DNA of 64,000 nucleotides from Thiohalomonas sp963783235 (GCA_963783235.1 CAWAMN010000001.1:620001-684000), one strand, 5' to 3'. Positions 15,575-23,112 are shown, numbered from the stretch's first letter. The notes: a model not told the origin generated them from the letters alone. Translations and numbers: made by a program.

Positions 15575-16076
15575 CTTCGGTCTCCTCCGGTGGTCTCGCG
15601 CCGGTTAAGGCGGCCATGGCCTTGATGACACCCTCGTGGAACTTTTCGCCTTCTCTGTTGCCGTCTTCTCTACGCTCGTCAACATAGGCGAGTAACTGCG
15701 CCATCTTTTCCCGCATCGCAGCCGCCTGCGCTTCGAGTTCTTCGATTTTGTTGCACGACAGGCAGTATCCATTGCAATCCATCACCCTTCCTCCTTCATG
15801 GCGGGCGTATGCCTTACGGTTGTTGTGCTTGGCGAGGGCGGCAGTCCACTTGTTTAAGAGGGCGCCTGATTCCTTTCGATCCGGGATACCAGCCTCCCGT
15901 ATGTAGGCTCGGAACATCTCCTTCGAGTCAGATAGCGCAGCAGCCAATTCGTCCGCTATCGCTTCGAGTTCTTTGTGCTTTCGAGAATTTTTGACAGAAC
16001 ATTCCGCCAAAGCGCACCAGGTTGAATCATTACGGGCGCTACACCCATTACAGACATCTTCATCCGTTTCGCTCAC
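15567..16076 (-). CDS. Cysteine-rich coiled-coil protein
   Basis: A 169-residue protein starting at GTG 16076 (GTGA overlap, GGAGGAGA upstream). Two Cys-rich patches (CNGCSARNDSTWCALAEC near the N-terminus; CNGYCLSC at about residue 101) flank helical segments, and a coiled coil follows (KIEELEAQAAAMREKMAQLL). Each patch could bind zinc. No family recognised. Confidence 0.65.
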   Translation of the reverse strand: MSETDEDVCNGCSARNDSTWCALAECSVKNSRKHKELEAIADELAAALSDSKEMFRAYIREAGIPDRKESGALLNKWTAALAKHNNRKAYARHEGGRVMDCNGYCLSCNKIEELEAQAAAMREKMAQLLAYVDERREDGNREGEKFHEGVIKAMAALTGARPPEETEDA

Positions 16077-16288
16077 ACCGTCTCCTCCTTCTTGAAACGA
16101 ACCTTTCGCATCCCGGGCCGGGTGTCGGTGATGCGCAGGTTGAAGTCATCGAGGACCTTGGCCAGCCATTTCTCCATGGCTTTGCGCGTGGGCTCTTTAC
16201 GCCAGCCCTGGATGGTGCGCTTGCCGCTGGCCAACACATAGGTAAAGCCCCCATCGTCGGGGCGCAGTTCTTCGATGCGGTAGGTCAT
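16073..16288 (-). CDS. Small hypothetical protein
   Basis: A 71-residue basic protein (MTYRIEELRPDDGGFTYVLA) ending in charged residues. Preceded by AAGGA about 6 nt upstream and by the structured leader at 16319-16376. No family recognised. Confidence 0.6.
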   Translation of the reverse strand: MTYRIEELRPDDGGFTYVLASGKRTIQGWRKEPTRKAMEKWLAKVLDDFNLRITDTRPGMRKVRFKKEETV

Positions 16289-16318
16289 CGTCCTTGATCC
16301 TTGGTGTTAGGGGCGAAG

Positions 16319-16376
16319 TGCGGGGCAGGCTGCCGACTGGTATCCACCGATCCTATGCAGCCCGGTGATCCCCGCA
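16319..16376 (-). promoter_or_regulatory. Structured intergenic RNA
   Basis: In minus sense TGCGGGG pairs with CCCCGCA across 44 nt; inside, ATCACCG can pair with CGGTGGAT, and GGCTGC can alternatively pair with GCAGCC. No U-tract follows. It resembles the leader at 1359-1426 in size and stem type and sits about 30 nt before the next gene start. Confidence 0.4.
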
Positions 16377-16397
16377 CCTCGCACAAACTCAGTAGCC

Positions 16398-16634
16398 TTA
16401 CACGCCTTTGACATTCCGGTACTGACCGGCCGGGATGTACTTCGACTCGTTGAAGGCGTTCAGCTCCTTCAGGTCACGCCAGTGGTTGGGGCGTTCCAAA
16501 GGTGCGAAGCGCTTGGTGTCGACGTACGGCCGCTTGGTGTCGACGTACGGCCCCTTGGCGGCGGGCAGCAGCTTGGCGATCATGCGGCCGAAGAGGCTGA
16601 GTTTCTGGGGCTTAGCAGTGACTTCCTTGTCCAT
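16398..16634 (-). CDS. Small basic protein with an internal heptapeptide duplication
   Basis: A 78-residue protein. Residues around 28-42 read PYVDTKR twice in tandem, encoded by two identical 21-nt units at 16511-16552, evidently a recent duplication. The rest is basic and unrecognised. The start at 16634 follows AAGGGAATG-type spacing. Confidence 0.6.
   Translation of the reverse strand: MDKEVTAKPQKLSLFGRMIAKLLPAAKGPYVDTKRPYVDTKRFAPLERPNHWRDLKELNAFNESKYIPAGQYRNVKGV
16511..16552 (+). repeat. Perfect 21-nt tandem duplication
   Basis: The unit GCTTGGTGTCGACGTACGGC plus one C occurs twice without a mismatch inside the 16398-16634 gene and keeps its frame, adding one PYVDTKR heptapeptide. Confidence 0.95.
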
Positions 16635-16649
16635 GGTGACATTCCCTTG

Positions 16650-17024
16650 TTATTTCAGGATGAGATGTTCAACTTCTTCGCGGGTGAGGGGCTGGGCGTG
16701 AAACCACCCAAAGTCATCGTCGCCTCTGAAACTGTACGAGGAGTAGTCGGTATACCCGGTGACGTTACGGATAGCTTTCACATCTTCTTCCTCGTCCCAT
16801 ACCCAGCACAACACACCCTGATTAGGGATGTTCTTGTGCCAGGGGATAATCTCTTCCCATTCATCGTTGAAGTAGTTCCACTTCCAGTCGAGGTCTTCGT
16901 CCCCGTAACGGAACGGGCTGCGGCTTTTCGAAGGATCGAAGAAAATCTCACAGCCGTATTCGTCACGGAACCGTCGCCCTTCGAGCAGGCACTGGGCCAT
17001 GTGGGTTTTGGATTCAAAGCGCAT
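16650..17024 (-). CDS. Hypothetical phage protein
   Basis: ATG 17024 is chosen over 17030 for its 8-nt spacing to AAGGAG. The 124-residue product begins MRFESKTHMAQCLLEGRRF and continues with a Trp-rich acidic region (DLDWKWNYFNDEWEEI). The LLEGRRF...FDPSKSRSPFRYG pattern resembles small phage proteins that start with a helix and a Y-D motif; function unknown. Confidence 0.65.
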   Translation of the reverse strand: MRFESKTHMAQCLLEGRRFRDEYGCEIFFDPSKSRSPFRYGDEDLDWKWNYFNDEWEEIIPWHKNIPNQGVLCWVWDEEEDVKAIRNVTGYTDYSSYSFRGDDDFGWFHAQPLTREEVEHLILK

Positions 17025-17050
17025 GGTCATCTCTCCTTAGACGTAGTTAG

Positions 17051-17099
17051 GCCAGCCCCGAGCCCGAGACGGATCTCGGACTTTGTAGGGCCGGGCTTA
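17051..17099 (-). promoter_or_regulatory. Intergenic hairpin sharing a motif with the 1359-1426 leader
   Basis: In minus sense CCGAGA-TCCG-TCTCGG is a perfect 6-bp hairpin flanked by CCCGGCCC and GGGGCTGGCC, which can pair partly. The plus-strand motif TCGGACTTTGTAGG (17076-17089) matches 13 of 14 bases of 1383-1396. No U-tract. Confidence 0.4.
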
Positions 17100-17106
17100 G
17101 AGCGGT

Positions 17107-17298
17107 TTAGATGTGGTTCGGATGAACCTCGACAAGTTCGAGCTGGCTGGTGTAGTAGCCGGGGATCTCGACCTGCTGTGCTTCCTGCGCGGCGTGTCGG
17201 ATCTGAGTGACGTGGGGCTGGGTGGGGTCCACCGGGATGTGAACGGTGGCGGCAATGGTTACAGCGATGGTAGTGGCACTGCGGTTTTTGTTTGGCAT
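17107..17298 (-). CDS. Small hypothetical protein
   Basis: ATG 17298 (GGAGG 9 nt upstream) gives 63 residues, Thr/Ala/Val-rich at the start (MPNKNRSATTIAVTIAATVH) and acidic later. No family recognised. It is the first gene after the primase in transcription order. Confidence 0.6.
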   Translation of the reverse strand: MPNKNRSATTIAVTIAATVHIPVDPTQPHVTQIRHAAQEAQQVEIPGYYTSQLELVEVHPNHI

Positions 17299-17477
17299 GT
17301 TGTCTTTCCTCCCCATCATTGGGTTTTCGTACATCTATGTAACGCTTCCGTGCTCGTTTCCTGCGTCCTTGCTCGTGGACATCATTGCCACGATGAAAAC
17401 TTAGTCTCCCCGATCTCTAACATTCTTTGCAAGTACTTTTTAGAAGGGCTTTCGGTAACCCCCGTCCACAACGAGAG
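17299..17477 (-). other. Intergenic stretch downstream of the primase
   Basis: No convincing gene, terminator or repeat is visible. A weak promoter-like TTGCAA occurs in minus sense near 17430 but without a matching -10. The ribosome site of the next gene lies at its left end. Confidence 0.4.
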
Positions 17478-19862
17478 TTACGCTTTTCTTCGAGTCTTCG
17501 ATGTGATGTCTCTCACATTTCCGCTAACTTTTTTCGCATACTCAGTGTGGTGCTCGTCGGTGATGCGCCAGCTGGTCTTGAAACCGCGCACCTTCACACC
17601 ACGGATTTTGACCGGGACGATGTCGATACCCTTGTGCGCCAGCGTCTTGGTGAACTTGTTCGGGGTGGTCGGTACTTTCTCTGCAATGTAGTAGAACAGG
17701 ACGTGCAAGGCGTCGCGGGAGACGTTACCGGTGCTGCGGTTCTCATAGACCTCCTGCATCGCTTCCTTATAGGTGAACAGGGCGCAGCGAATGCGGCTGG
17801 TCAGGTCCGGGTCTTCGACCGGGGGCCAGTGTTCCAGGAAGAATCCGAAGTTACCCTCCAGCACGGCGTTGGCAATCTCCTGCACCGAGTCGAGAGTCAG
17901 GTGTTGCGTGGCCCGTCGGGTCTCGGTGTCGAGCGGTGTGCGGGCGGCGTGCTCATCGACCTTACGTGTCAGTAGGTAACCGGCAAAGGCCGGGACCTCG
18001 CTGCGAAGGCGTGCGTCGATGCCCTTGGTGTCCATCACGGCATCGAGCTTTACCGACTGGCGGTTGCCCACGTTGTGGCGGCGGTCGTTCATCGGGATGG
18101 GTAGCGGACCGTGCTTGTTCGCGGTGAAGATGAAGTGCGTCCAGTTCTCCACGTTATAGATGTCGGTGCCCATCTTGCGGATGGGGACGTGACGGTTGCC
18201 GGTGTACATCTTCAGCTTCGACTCGACCAGGTTCTGATCGAATGCACCCATCTCCACCTCGTCCACCAGGGCGAACACCAGTCGTTCCAAGCTGGCGTTG
18301 TACTTCTCGGCGAGGGAGTTGGGCGGAACGATCTCCGCGTATGCCTCCCCGACCAGTGGTTTCAGTACGTGGTCGAAGATGAGCCCCTTGCCGGTGCCCT
18401 GCGTTCCGAGCCACAACCATACGGTGGGCAGCTTCTGACGTTTCTGGACAATGAAGGCCAGCCAGTTGAGGAAGTGCTCGTACACCTCTCCGCTGTCGGC
18501 CAGCATGTGCTGTAGAACTTTCTTGATGGTCGTGGGTACGGTCTTCGAAGGCTTGGGGTTTTGCAGCGCCTCGCTTGGCTGGTAGGTGTTGATGAACCGT
18601 GCCTCGGGGTCGAAGCGACACTCTTCATCGAAGCGGAAGGCCATGGTCCACTCTTCGATGGCATCAGGCACCGGGCGGTTGTTGAGCGCGAGATAGTCCT
18701 GCACGCGCTTGAGGCTTTTGGTCTTGGCCAGATGTTCGAAGCGCTCGGCCTCCGGGTCCCAGCAACCACGGTAGTAGGTATCTTCCTGGGGGTTGGTGAA
18801 GGCGAAGTAGTAACGCCCGTCGGCAGCGGGGCGAGTGTGGGCTGTCTCGGCCTGGACCTTCGCCTGCTTTTGTACCTCGGCGTAATACTCCGGCAGCAGC
18901 TCGCGGGTGAGGTAGTTCGGCTCACCCTTGAAGTTGTAGATGACCTCGGGATTGTCCTCGGGGTGGTAGTAGCCCCATGAGTCGCCGCCGTTGAGGTTGA
19001 AGTAGACAAAGCCACGGTCGCGTCGGATCTCGGTGGCTGTGGCCTGATCCGGTGTCTTTCCGACCATCTCACCTTTGACCAGTTTCTCGCCCAGGTCGCG
19101 CTTGGGCTCCAGGCCCTCGGCCTTGCGCAATTCGTTCAGGGCCTTTTTGGTTTCGACCTTGTTGGTCTGCTCGTTTACCTGTTTGAGGTTGGGGGTGAGC
19201 TTGGGGCGTTTACCTTTGACCAGCTGAATGCGCTGGCCCTTGAAGTAGTCTTTAACACCGTGGCCGAGTTGCGGGGGTGCGATGTAAATGAGCTTGTCGT
19301 TCTGGGCCACCGAGATGTCGAGCGGCCAGCTGATCACGTTTTTGGTACGCGAGAGACGGAGGGCTTCGCGCAGCTGTGGCGTGGCGAGATTGATGTGCTG
19401 CAGCCACGCTTTCAACACGGCAGGGGTCTGGGGCTTGTCGAGCATAAAGAAAAGGTGCGCCGAAAGTCCCTTGTCGACATCCACACCCATGGAGGCAGAA
19501 TACTGCACGAGGTAACTCGCACCCTGGAACTCTTTAGGCATGAGCTTCAGGAAATCGTCGACGTTCTCGCAGCTGGGCAACCCGTCCACATCGAGGCACA
19601 ACCAGTTCGTCTCCACGGCCGCATCGGTGGAGCCGGCCCGAGACTCATGGACCAGTTCACGCTGCAGCTCTCCTTTTAACAGGCAGTGGCCTTTTTTGGC
19701 GTGGGCCTGCAGCTGCTTATGGAATTGGCTCAGGGTGGTGAGCACATGCGTGTGGGAGGTGAACTCCCGGGCATGGGGATAACTGGTTTTTTCAAGCTGG
19801 CCTCGGTTGAGGCGGAAGGCTTTGATCAATGGGACAGTGGCTTCGAGAAACGTGACCTTCAT
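17478..19862 (-). CDS. Replicative primase-helicase (AEP-like primase plus DUF5906 SF3 helicase)
   Basis: The 794-residue protein starts at ATG 19862 (AAGGAG 10 nt upstream); the extra 40 codons upstream look non-coding. The N-terminal half shows archaeo-eukaryotic primase features: L-D91-V-D93-G and GLSAH136LFF. The C-terminal half is a DUF5906-type superfamily 3 helicase with Walker A GTQGTGKG (about 486-493), Walker B LVFALVDEVE, and the sensor region HFIFTANKHGPLPI...DRRHNV. Such proteins initiate and drive phage DNA replication. The gene is immediately downstream of the repeat-rich candidate origin. Confidence 0.9.
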   Translation of the reverse strand: MKVTFLEATVPLIKAFRLNRGQLEKTSYPHAREFTSHTHVLTTLSQFHKQLQAHAKKGHCLLKGELQRELVHESRAGSTDAAVETNWLCLDVDGLPSCENVDDFLKLMPKEFQGASYLVQYSASMGVDVDKGLSAHLFFMLDKPQTPAVLKAWLQHINLATPQLREALRLSRTKNVISWPLDISVAQNDKLIYIAPPQLGHGVKDYFKGQRIQLVKGKRPKLTPNLKQVNEQTNKVETKKALNELRKAEGLEPKRDLGEKLVKGEMVGKTPDQATATEIRRDRGFVYFNLNGGDSWGYYHPEDNPEVIYNFKGEPNYLTRELLPEYYAEVQKQAKVQAETAHTRPAADGRYYFAFTNPQEDTYYRGCWDPEAERFEHLAKTKSLKRVQDYLALNNRPVPDAIEEWTMAFRFDEECRFDPEARFINTYQPSEALQNPKPSKTVPTTIKKVLQHMLADSGEVYEHFLNWLAFIVQKRQKLPTVWLWLGTQGTGKGLIFDHVLKPLVGEAYAEIVPPNSLAEKYNASLERLVFALVDEVEMGAFDQNLVESKLKMYTGNRHVPIRKMGTDIYNVENWTHFIFTANKHGPLPIPMNDRRHNVGNRQSVKLDAVMDTKGIDARLRSEVPAFAGYLLTRKVDEHAARTPLDTETRRATQHLTLDSVQEIANAVLEGNFGFFLEHWPPVEDPDLTSRIRCALFTYKEAMQEVYENRSTGNVSRDALHVLFYYIAEKVPTTPNKFTKTLAHKGIDIVPVKIRGVKVRGFKTSWRITDEHHTEYAKKVSGNVRDITSKTRRKA

Positions 19863-19965
19863 GGTCGTCGGGCTCCTTGCGATTCCTTTCGCGAGTTTTA
19901 GAGCGGGGTGCGGGTCGTTCAGGTTATTCCTTGTTAGGCTTGCGAGGCAAGTGAAATTGCGTACA

Positions 19966-19983
19966 GGTGTATGGATATACACC
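19966..19983. promoter_or_regulatory. 18-bp operator-like palindrome
   Basis: GGTGTATGGATATACACC has perfect 7-bp arms around GGAT. It sits about 105 nt upstream of the primase ATG, at the edge of the repeat block, where a dimeric regulator or replication initiator could bind. Confidence 0.45.
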
Positions 19984-20000
19984 TAAAAAGGGCCATTTTG

Positions 20001-20290
20001 CGGTTCCAAAAATAGGTTCCAATTTTGGTACCCGAGCGGTCAAAAAATAACCAATGAACATCTGACGGTTTCAGTAGGTCTTTTAGGGTTCCAAAAAGGG
20101 CCGATTTTTTGGTACTAGTACCAAAAATATTTTCAGTTTTGGAACCCCTAAGTGCTTGTATTCACACCCAAATATCCAAAAAGTACCAAAAGTACCAAAA
20201 TTAAGGCAGGTCCAGTGACGAGGGTACTTTTACAGAGCGTTTGCATGAATGCCGTTTCACAGCAGGAGGTCCCCCATTTTCGGTACCTTT
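20001..20290. repeat. Candidate replication origin: GGTTCCAAAA/GGTACCAAAA iteron cluster
   Basis: This AT-rich gene-free stretch carries at least eight related motifs: GGTTCCAAAA at 20002 and 20087, GGTTCCAATTTTGGTACC at 20016-20033, a perfect 22-bp palindrome at 20106-20127 (TTTTTGGTACTAGTACCAAA and its last AA), TTTTGGAACC at 20137-20146, AGTACCAAAA at 20182 and 20191, and GGTACCTTTTTGG at 20282. Repeated protein-binding sites beside a primase-helicase gene are typical of phage and plasmid origins. An operator array for the leftward promoter is the alternative. Confidence 0.6.
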
Positions 20291-20337
20291 TTGGATGAGA
20301 AGCATTCGCATCCCCAAGGGGTCCGCACACCGAACGT

Positions 20338-20377
20338 AAAAAAGGCACCCAGCGCCCGATCCTTGGGCACTGGGTGC
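20338..20377 (-). terminator. Rho-independent terminator
   Basis: In minus sense GCACCCAGTGCCC-AAGGATC-GGGCGCTGGGTGC (13-bp stem, one G-U) is followed by a T tract. It ends the transcript of the 20393-21238 gene, so the primase region needs its own promoter. Confidence 0.9.
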
Positions 20378-20392
20378 TGAGTTGCTGGGTGG

Positions 20393-21238
20393 TTAGGCGA
20401 CGCGCTTCTCGCCTTTGAGGTCGGACATCGACTGCTGCTTGGCGAGGAACTCCTTGGCGCGTTGGACGATGTAGGCCACGTCTTCCTTGACCTCATCTTC
20501 TGCGTCGAGAATCTGCACCCACTCGTGCCATGCCTGTGCGGCTTCCTGCCAGAGGCTGGCCAGTTCGTACTCGACCGGCTGCAGTTCGAAGCCTTTCTTG
20601 GCCGTGCGAATGAGGGTCTGGATGTCCCAGCTGTCGGCATCCTGCTCGTGATGATCGATGCCCTCGTTGTCGACGTGCTCCGATGCCGGAACCAGTTCGG
20701 TGTTCATGGCCGACTCCAGGTCGTTGACCGAGAGCTGTGAGCGTGGCGGGAACACCGTGTTGTAGCCGTGGTCGCGCAGCAGCTTGATGAGCTGCGTGGT
20801 GCAGAAGCCGAAGCGCTGGGCCACGTAGGCGCGGAGGGTGCGCTGGTTCTCCAGGGTTACGCTTTCCTCACCGCTCGGGCTTTTGGGGATGGCGATGGCC
20901 TTGCGGTTGCGTTCCATGTAGACCGCGCAGGCAGCCTGCTTAAGGTCGTCGCCTGCCACGCCGTCGCTCATGTAGATGAGTGCGGTGTCGGCTTCCTCCT
21001 CCAGGTTATCGAAGTAGTTGCCGACGATGCCCTTCAGGCCATTCGCCGGCCACTCGATGGAGCCGTCGGTGCGCTCAATGGCTTTGCCGAACACGCTGTG
21101 GAACTGGGGGATGTAACCGATGCCCTGACGGATGTCGGACAGAGCGGGTTTGAGGTCACGAGGGAGTGCCGCGTTGGCCAGTGCGTAGCCGGTGTTGGCG
21201 ATGAACAGGGCGGTGAGTTCTGCTTTCATAGTTTCCAT
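20393..21238 (-). CDS. Hypothetical protein (281 aa)
   Basis: ATG 21238 has AGGA about 9 nt upstream. The protein has a hydrophobic N-terminal segment, a helical middle (GIVGNYFDNLEEEADTALIY) and acidic C-terminal helices that may form a coiled coil (WQEAAQAWHEWVQILDAEDE). It ends with a basic KGEKRVA. I do not recognise a family. It is followed by a strong terminator, so it is the last gene of its own transcript. Confidence 0.75.
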   Translation of the reverse strand: METMKAELTALFIANTGYALANAALPRDLKPALSDIRQGIGYIPQFHSVFGKAIERTDGSIEWPANGLKGIVGNYFDNLEEEADTALIYMSDGVAGDDLKQAACAVYMERNRKAIAIPKSPSGEESVTLENQRTLRAYVAQRFGFCTTQLIKLLRDHGYNTVFPPRSQLSVNDLESAMNTELVPASEHVDNEGIDHHEQDADSWDIQTLIRTAKKGFELQPVEYELASLWQEAAQAWHEWVQILDAEDEVKEDVAYIVQRAKEFLAKQQSMSDLKGEKRVA

Positions 21239-21279
21239 GATGAAGTGTCCTTTAGTTTCGAAGTTGGGTGGTGCGTGGG

Positions 21280-21474
21280 TTAGCCGATGTGTCCGTTGAT
21301 GAAGTGGTCAACGAAGCCATCGTGGTCGGCCGGGCAGCCAGCCAGTTCGTACTCCGTCTCGGCCATCTCCTCCAGCTCGGCGAGCGTCTCCTCCGGTGAC
21401 GGTGCGAGCGTGGTGGCCAGGAAGGCGTCGATGTCGGCGGGGCTGAACGAAACTTCACGATTTCTGTGACGCAT
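21280..21474 (-). CDS. Small acidic protein
   Basis: A 64-residue protein with GGAGG 8 nt before the ATG. Residues 10-45 are acidic helices (SPEETLAELEEMAETEYE), followed by GCPADHDGFVDHFINGH. A GCTTCGC hairpin lies about 85 nt upstream. Function unknown. Confidence 0.6.
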   Translation of the reverse strand: MRHRNREVSFSPADIDAFLATTLAPSPEETLAELEEMAETEYELAGCPADHDGFVDHFINGHIG

Positions 21475-21550
21475 TGGGAAATCCTCCGAGTTGAATGAAA
21501 GGCGCTACGAAATGGAATAACTTCGTAACGACAAAGCAATTCACCCAGAG

Positions 21551-21570
21551 GCTCGGCGCGAAGCGCCGAG
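21551..21570. repeat. GCGAAGC mini-hairpin A
   Basis: CTCGGCGC-GAA-GCGCCGAG forms an 8-bp stem with a three-base loop in the leader of the 21280 gene. It is one of five GCGAAGC hairpins between 21.5 and 23.7 kb (others at 22365, 23066, 23511 and 23681). Confidence 0.6.
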
Positions 21571-21594
21571 TCCCTTGAGCCAAGTGCTCCGTAC

Positions 21595-21759
21595 TTAGTT
21601 CACGGCCACCGGGCGCTCCGTCTCCTCGCGCACGATCACCATGTCTCTCGGTGCATCGACACCGAGCTTCACCTGTCCGTTGTTTTGTCGAAGCACGGTG
21701 ACGTGGATGTTGGGTCCGATGCGAATGGTCTCTCCAACCTTTCGGGTGATAACTAACAT
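21595..21759 (-). CDS. csrA: CsrA/RsmA-family RNA-binding regulator
   Basis: The frame from ATG 21759 to TAA 21595 encodes 54 residues that match CsrA throughout: MLVITRKVGETIRIG, VTVL, GQVKLGVDAPRDM and VIVREE. The RNA-contacting residues of CsrA, Leu/Ile4, Arg6 and Arg44 with the following Glu pair, are present; Arg7 is Lys. CsrA dimers bind GGA motifs in RNA hairpins and control translation and mRNA stability. A phage copy could redirect host carbon, motility or biofilm control or regulate phage mRNAs. AGGAG precedes the ATG by 9 nt. The gene is easily missed because it is under 60 codons. Confidence 0.93.
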   Translation of the reverse strand: MLVITRKVGETIRIGPNIHVTVLRQNNGQVKLGVDAPRDMVIVREETERPVAVN

Positions 21760-21786
21760 TGGGGGGTTCTCCTATCCGTGGGGTTG

Positions 21787-21813
21787 GCACGCGGAGTTCC
21801 GACAGCCGCGTGC
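21787..21813 (-). promoter_or_regulatory. csrA leader hairpin with GGA in the loop
   Basis: In minus sense GCACGCGG-CTGTCGGAACT-CCGCGTGC is a perfect 8-bp stem with GGA in its 11-nt loop. It lies 28 nt upstream of the csrA ATG; a second and third GGA (ACGGATAGGAG) overlap the ribosome site. This is the arrangement of CsrA-repressed leaders, so autoregulation is likely but inferred. Confidence 0.5.
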
Positions 21814-21852
21814 GTGGTGCCCGGCCGTGCCGGGCGTTGGGTTGCTTGGTTG

Positions 21853-22128
21853 TTAGGCGTCTCGCCACTTGATGCCGTGTCGGGTGACGATGGGTTTCTG
21901 GTAGCCGAGCACTTGCTTGCTTACCCACAGGGCAATCGAAAGTGCCAGGCCACCGATGAGCGCACTCATCATTCCGGCGAAGCTCCCTGCCAGCAGGTAG
22001 GCGAGGAAGACGGTGAATGAAATATCCACCACCAGATCGAAAGCGACCACGCGACGGATACCGACCTTCAATATAAGGATGAACACTGCCAAGGCACTGA
22101 GCAGTCCGTAGAGAAGAATCTCAACCAT
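21853..22128 (-). CDS. Small membrane protein (three predicted helices)
   Basis: A 91-residue protein with hydrophobic segments at about 3-20 (EILLYGLLSALAVFILIL), 28-50 and 52-70 (MMSALIGGLALSIALWV), followed by a short basic tail. GAGG precedes the ATG. It lies upstream of csrA in the same transcript. Role unknown; it is far from the lysis genes, so a holin is unlikely. Confidence 0.7.
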   Translation of the reverse strand: MVEILLYGLLSALAVFILILKVGIRRVVAFDLVVDISFTVFLAYLLAGSFAGMMSALIGGLALSIALWVSKQVLGYQKPIVTRHGIKWRDA

Positions 22129-22138
22129 GACACTTACC

Positions 22139-22312
22139 TCACGGGCGGTAGACGGGGTGGCCCATCAGCCACAGCTGATAGCACACGGTTTGATACCGTA
22201 GTGACCACTTGTCGAACTCGGCGTCGTTGCGCTCGGCATGAGCGAGCACAACCATCTCGAAGCACTCGCGTTCCATGGACTCCAATAAATACATTACCTC
22301 TTTCTCATTCAT
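22139..22312 (-). CDS. Small hypothetical protein (57 aa)
   Basis: Frame from ATG 22312 to TGA 22139 (MNEKEVMYLLESMEREC, ending LWLMGHPVYRP). AGAGGAA lies 8 nt upstream and it fits between its neighbours without overlap, 10 nt before the membrane-protein ATG. Amphipathic helical; no family. Confidence 0.6.
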   Translation of the reverse strand: MNEKEVMYLLESMERECFEMVVLAHAERNDAEFDKWSLRYQTVCYQLWLMGHPVYRP

Positions 22313-22374
22313 TGCCAATTCCTCTTATCAACACTTCTCAAAGTCCTTCACTCAATCAAGGGTTGCGAAGCAAC

Positions 22375-22409
22375 ACGAAAAAAAGGCCCGGCAGCCGAAG
22401 CTGCCGGGC
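22375..22409 (-). terminator. Rho-independent terminator followed by a GCTTCGC hairpin
   Basis: In minus sense GCCCGGCAGC-TTCG-GCTGCCGGGC (10-bp stem, UUCG loop) is followed by seven T. Immediately beyond it GTTGCTTCGCAAC forms the next leader hairpin (plus 22362-22374). It ends the 22419-22577 transcript. Confidence 0.9.
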
Positions 22410-22418
22410 ACGGAGGGG

Positions 22419-22577
22419 TTAGGTGTTGAGGCGTTCTTCTAAAGCCATAGAGATGTAGTGAAGCAGCTCAAGCGAGTTCAAAGTTGCGATGTACTCGTCT
22501 TCATCGAAGTCGGCATAGTGCTTATTGAACTCGGCACGCACCTGCTTACGGATTAGGTCTTCTAGGTCGAGGGGCAT
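22419..22577 (-). CDS. Small acidic protein (52 aa)
   Basis: Frame from ATG 22577 to TAA 22419 (MPLDLEDLIRKQVRAEF, ending MALEERLNT). TGGAGA lies 7 nt upstream and a terminator follows the stop by about 10 nt, so this is a well-bounded gene. Helical and acidic; no family. Confidence 0.65.
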   Translation of the reverse strand: MPLDLEDLIRKQVRAEFNKHYADFDEDEYIATLNSLELLHYISMALEERLNT

Positions 22578-22631
22578 TGCAATTCTCCAGATGAGGTGGA
22601 AGGTGTTGCGCCGTCCTTGGCGCTGGGTAGT

Positions 22632-23009
22632 TTAAGCCGCGATGGACTCGGGGCGGTAGACCGCGCCTTGGGGTGGTTGGCGCTTGGAGTAGCGAACCAC
22701 GTAGTAGGGGCGGATGGGATCGTCGTGGAACCAGAAGGCCAGCTCGAAGCCGGTGCCTCTGGCGGTGGTGACGATGCCGACCAGGTCGGGGTGGCCATCG
22801 CCGCTTTGCGGGTTGCCGGTGGCTTGGCCCTTGGCAATCGGCTTCTTATTGGGGCGCTTGTTCTTGCCGAGCTTGTGGACGGCAAGTCCGCCGAGGCTGT
22901 CCATGTACAGCACGGCCTTGACGCCCTCCAGTTCGAAGCTGGCGAACATCGGGTCGCCCGCGTTCAGGGCGGGACGGAGGAAGTAGCCGGTACGGGTATC
23001 GTTGCTCAT
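22632..23009 (-). CDS. Hypothetical protein (125 aa)
   Basis: ATG 23009 is preceded by GAGGTG. The protein has a beta-rich core (FASFELEGVKAVLYMDSLGG, FELAFWFHDDPIRPYYVVRY) with a basic loop KLGKNKRPNKKPIAKG in the middle, a possible nucleic-acid contact. No family recognised. A GCTTCGC hairpin is centred about 60 nt upstream. Confidence 0.65.
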   Translation of the reverse strand: MSNDTRTGYFLRPALNAGDPMFASFELEGVKAVLYMDSLGGLAVHKLGKNKRPNKKPIAKGQATGNPQSGDGHPDLVGIVTTARGTGFELAFWFHDDPIRPYYVVRYSKRQPPQGAVYRPESIAA

Positions 23010-23080
23010 GGTGATGCACCTCATTGTGTGGAGTGGATACGCAGCCACGGCCCCAGGCACGTGGCGCGAAGCGACACGGC

Positions 23081-23112
23081 AAAAAGCCCCAGACTCTTGA
23101 GGAGCCTGGGGC
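23081..23112 (-). terminator. Rho-independent terminator
   Basis: In minus sense GCCCCAGGCTCC-TCAA-GAGTCTGGGGC with a TTTTT tail. It follows the stop of the 23120-23452 gene by 8 nt. Confidence 0.88.

Noticed and set aside
20148..20348. A 66-codon frame over the iteron region with a hydrophobic end
   Set aside because: It runs through the repeats and the palindrome, has no ribosome site and starts beside a terminator; treated as chance.
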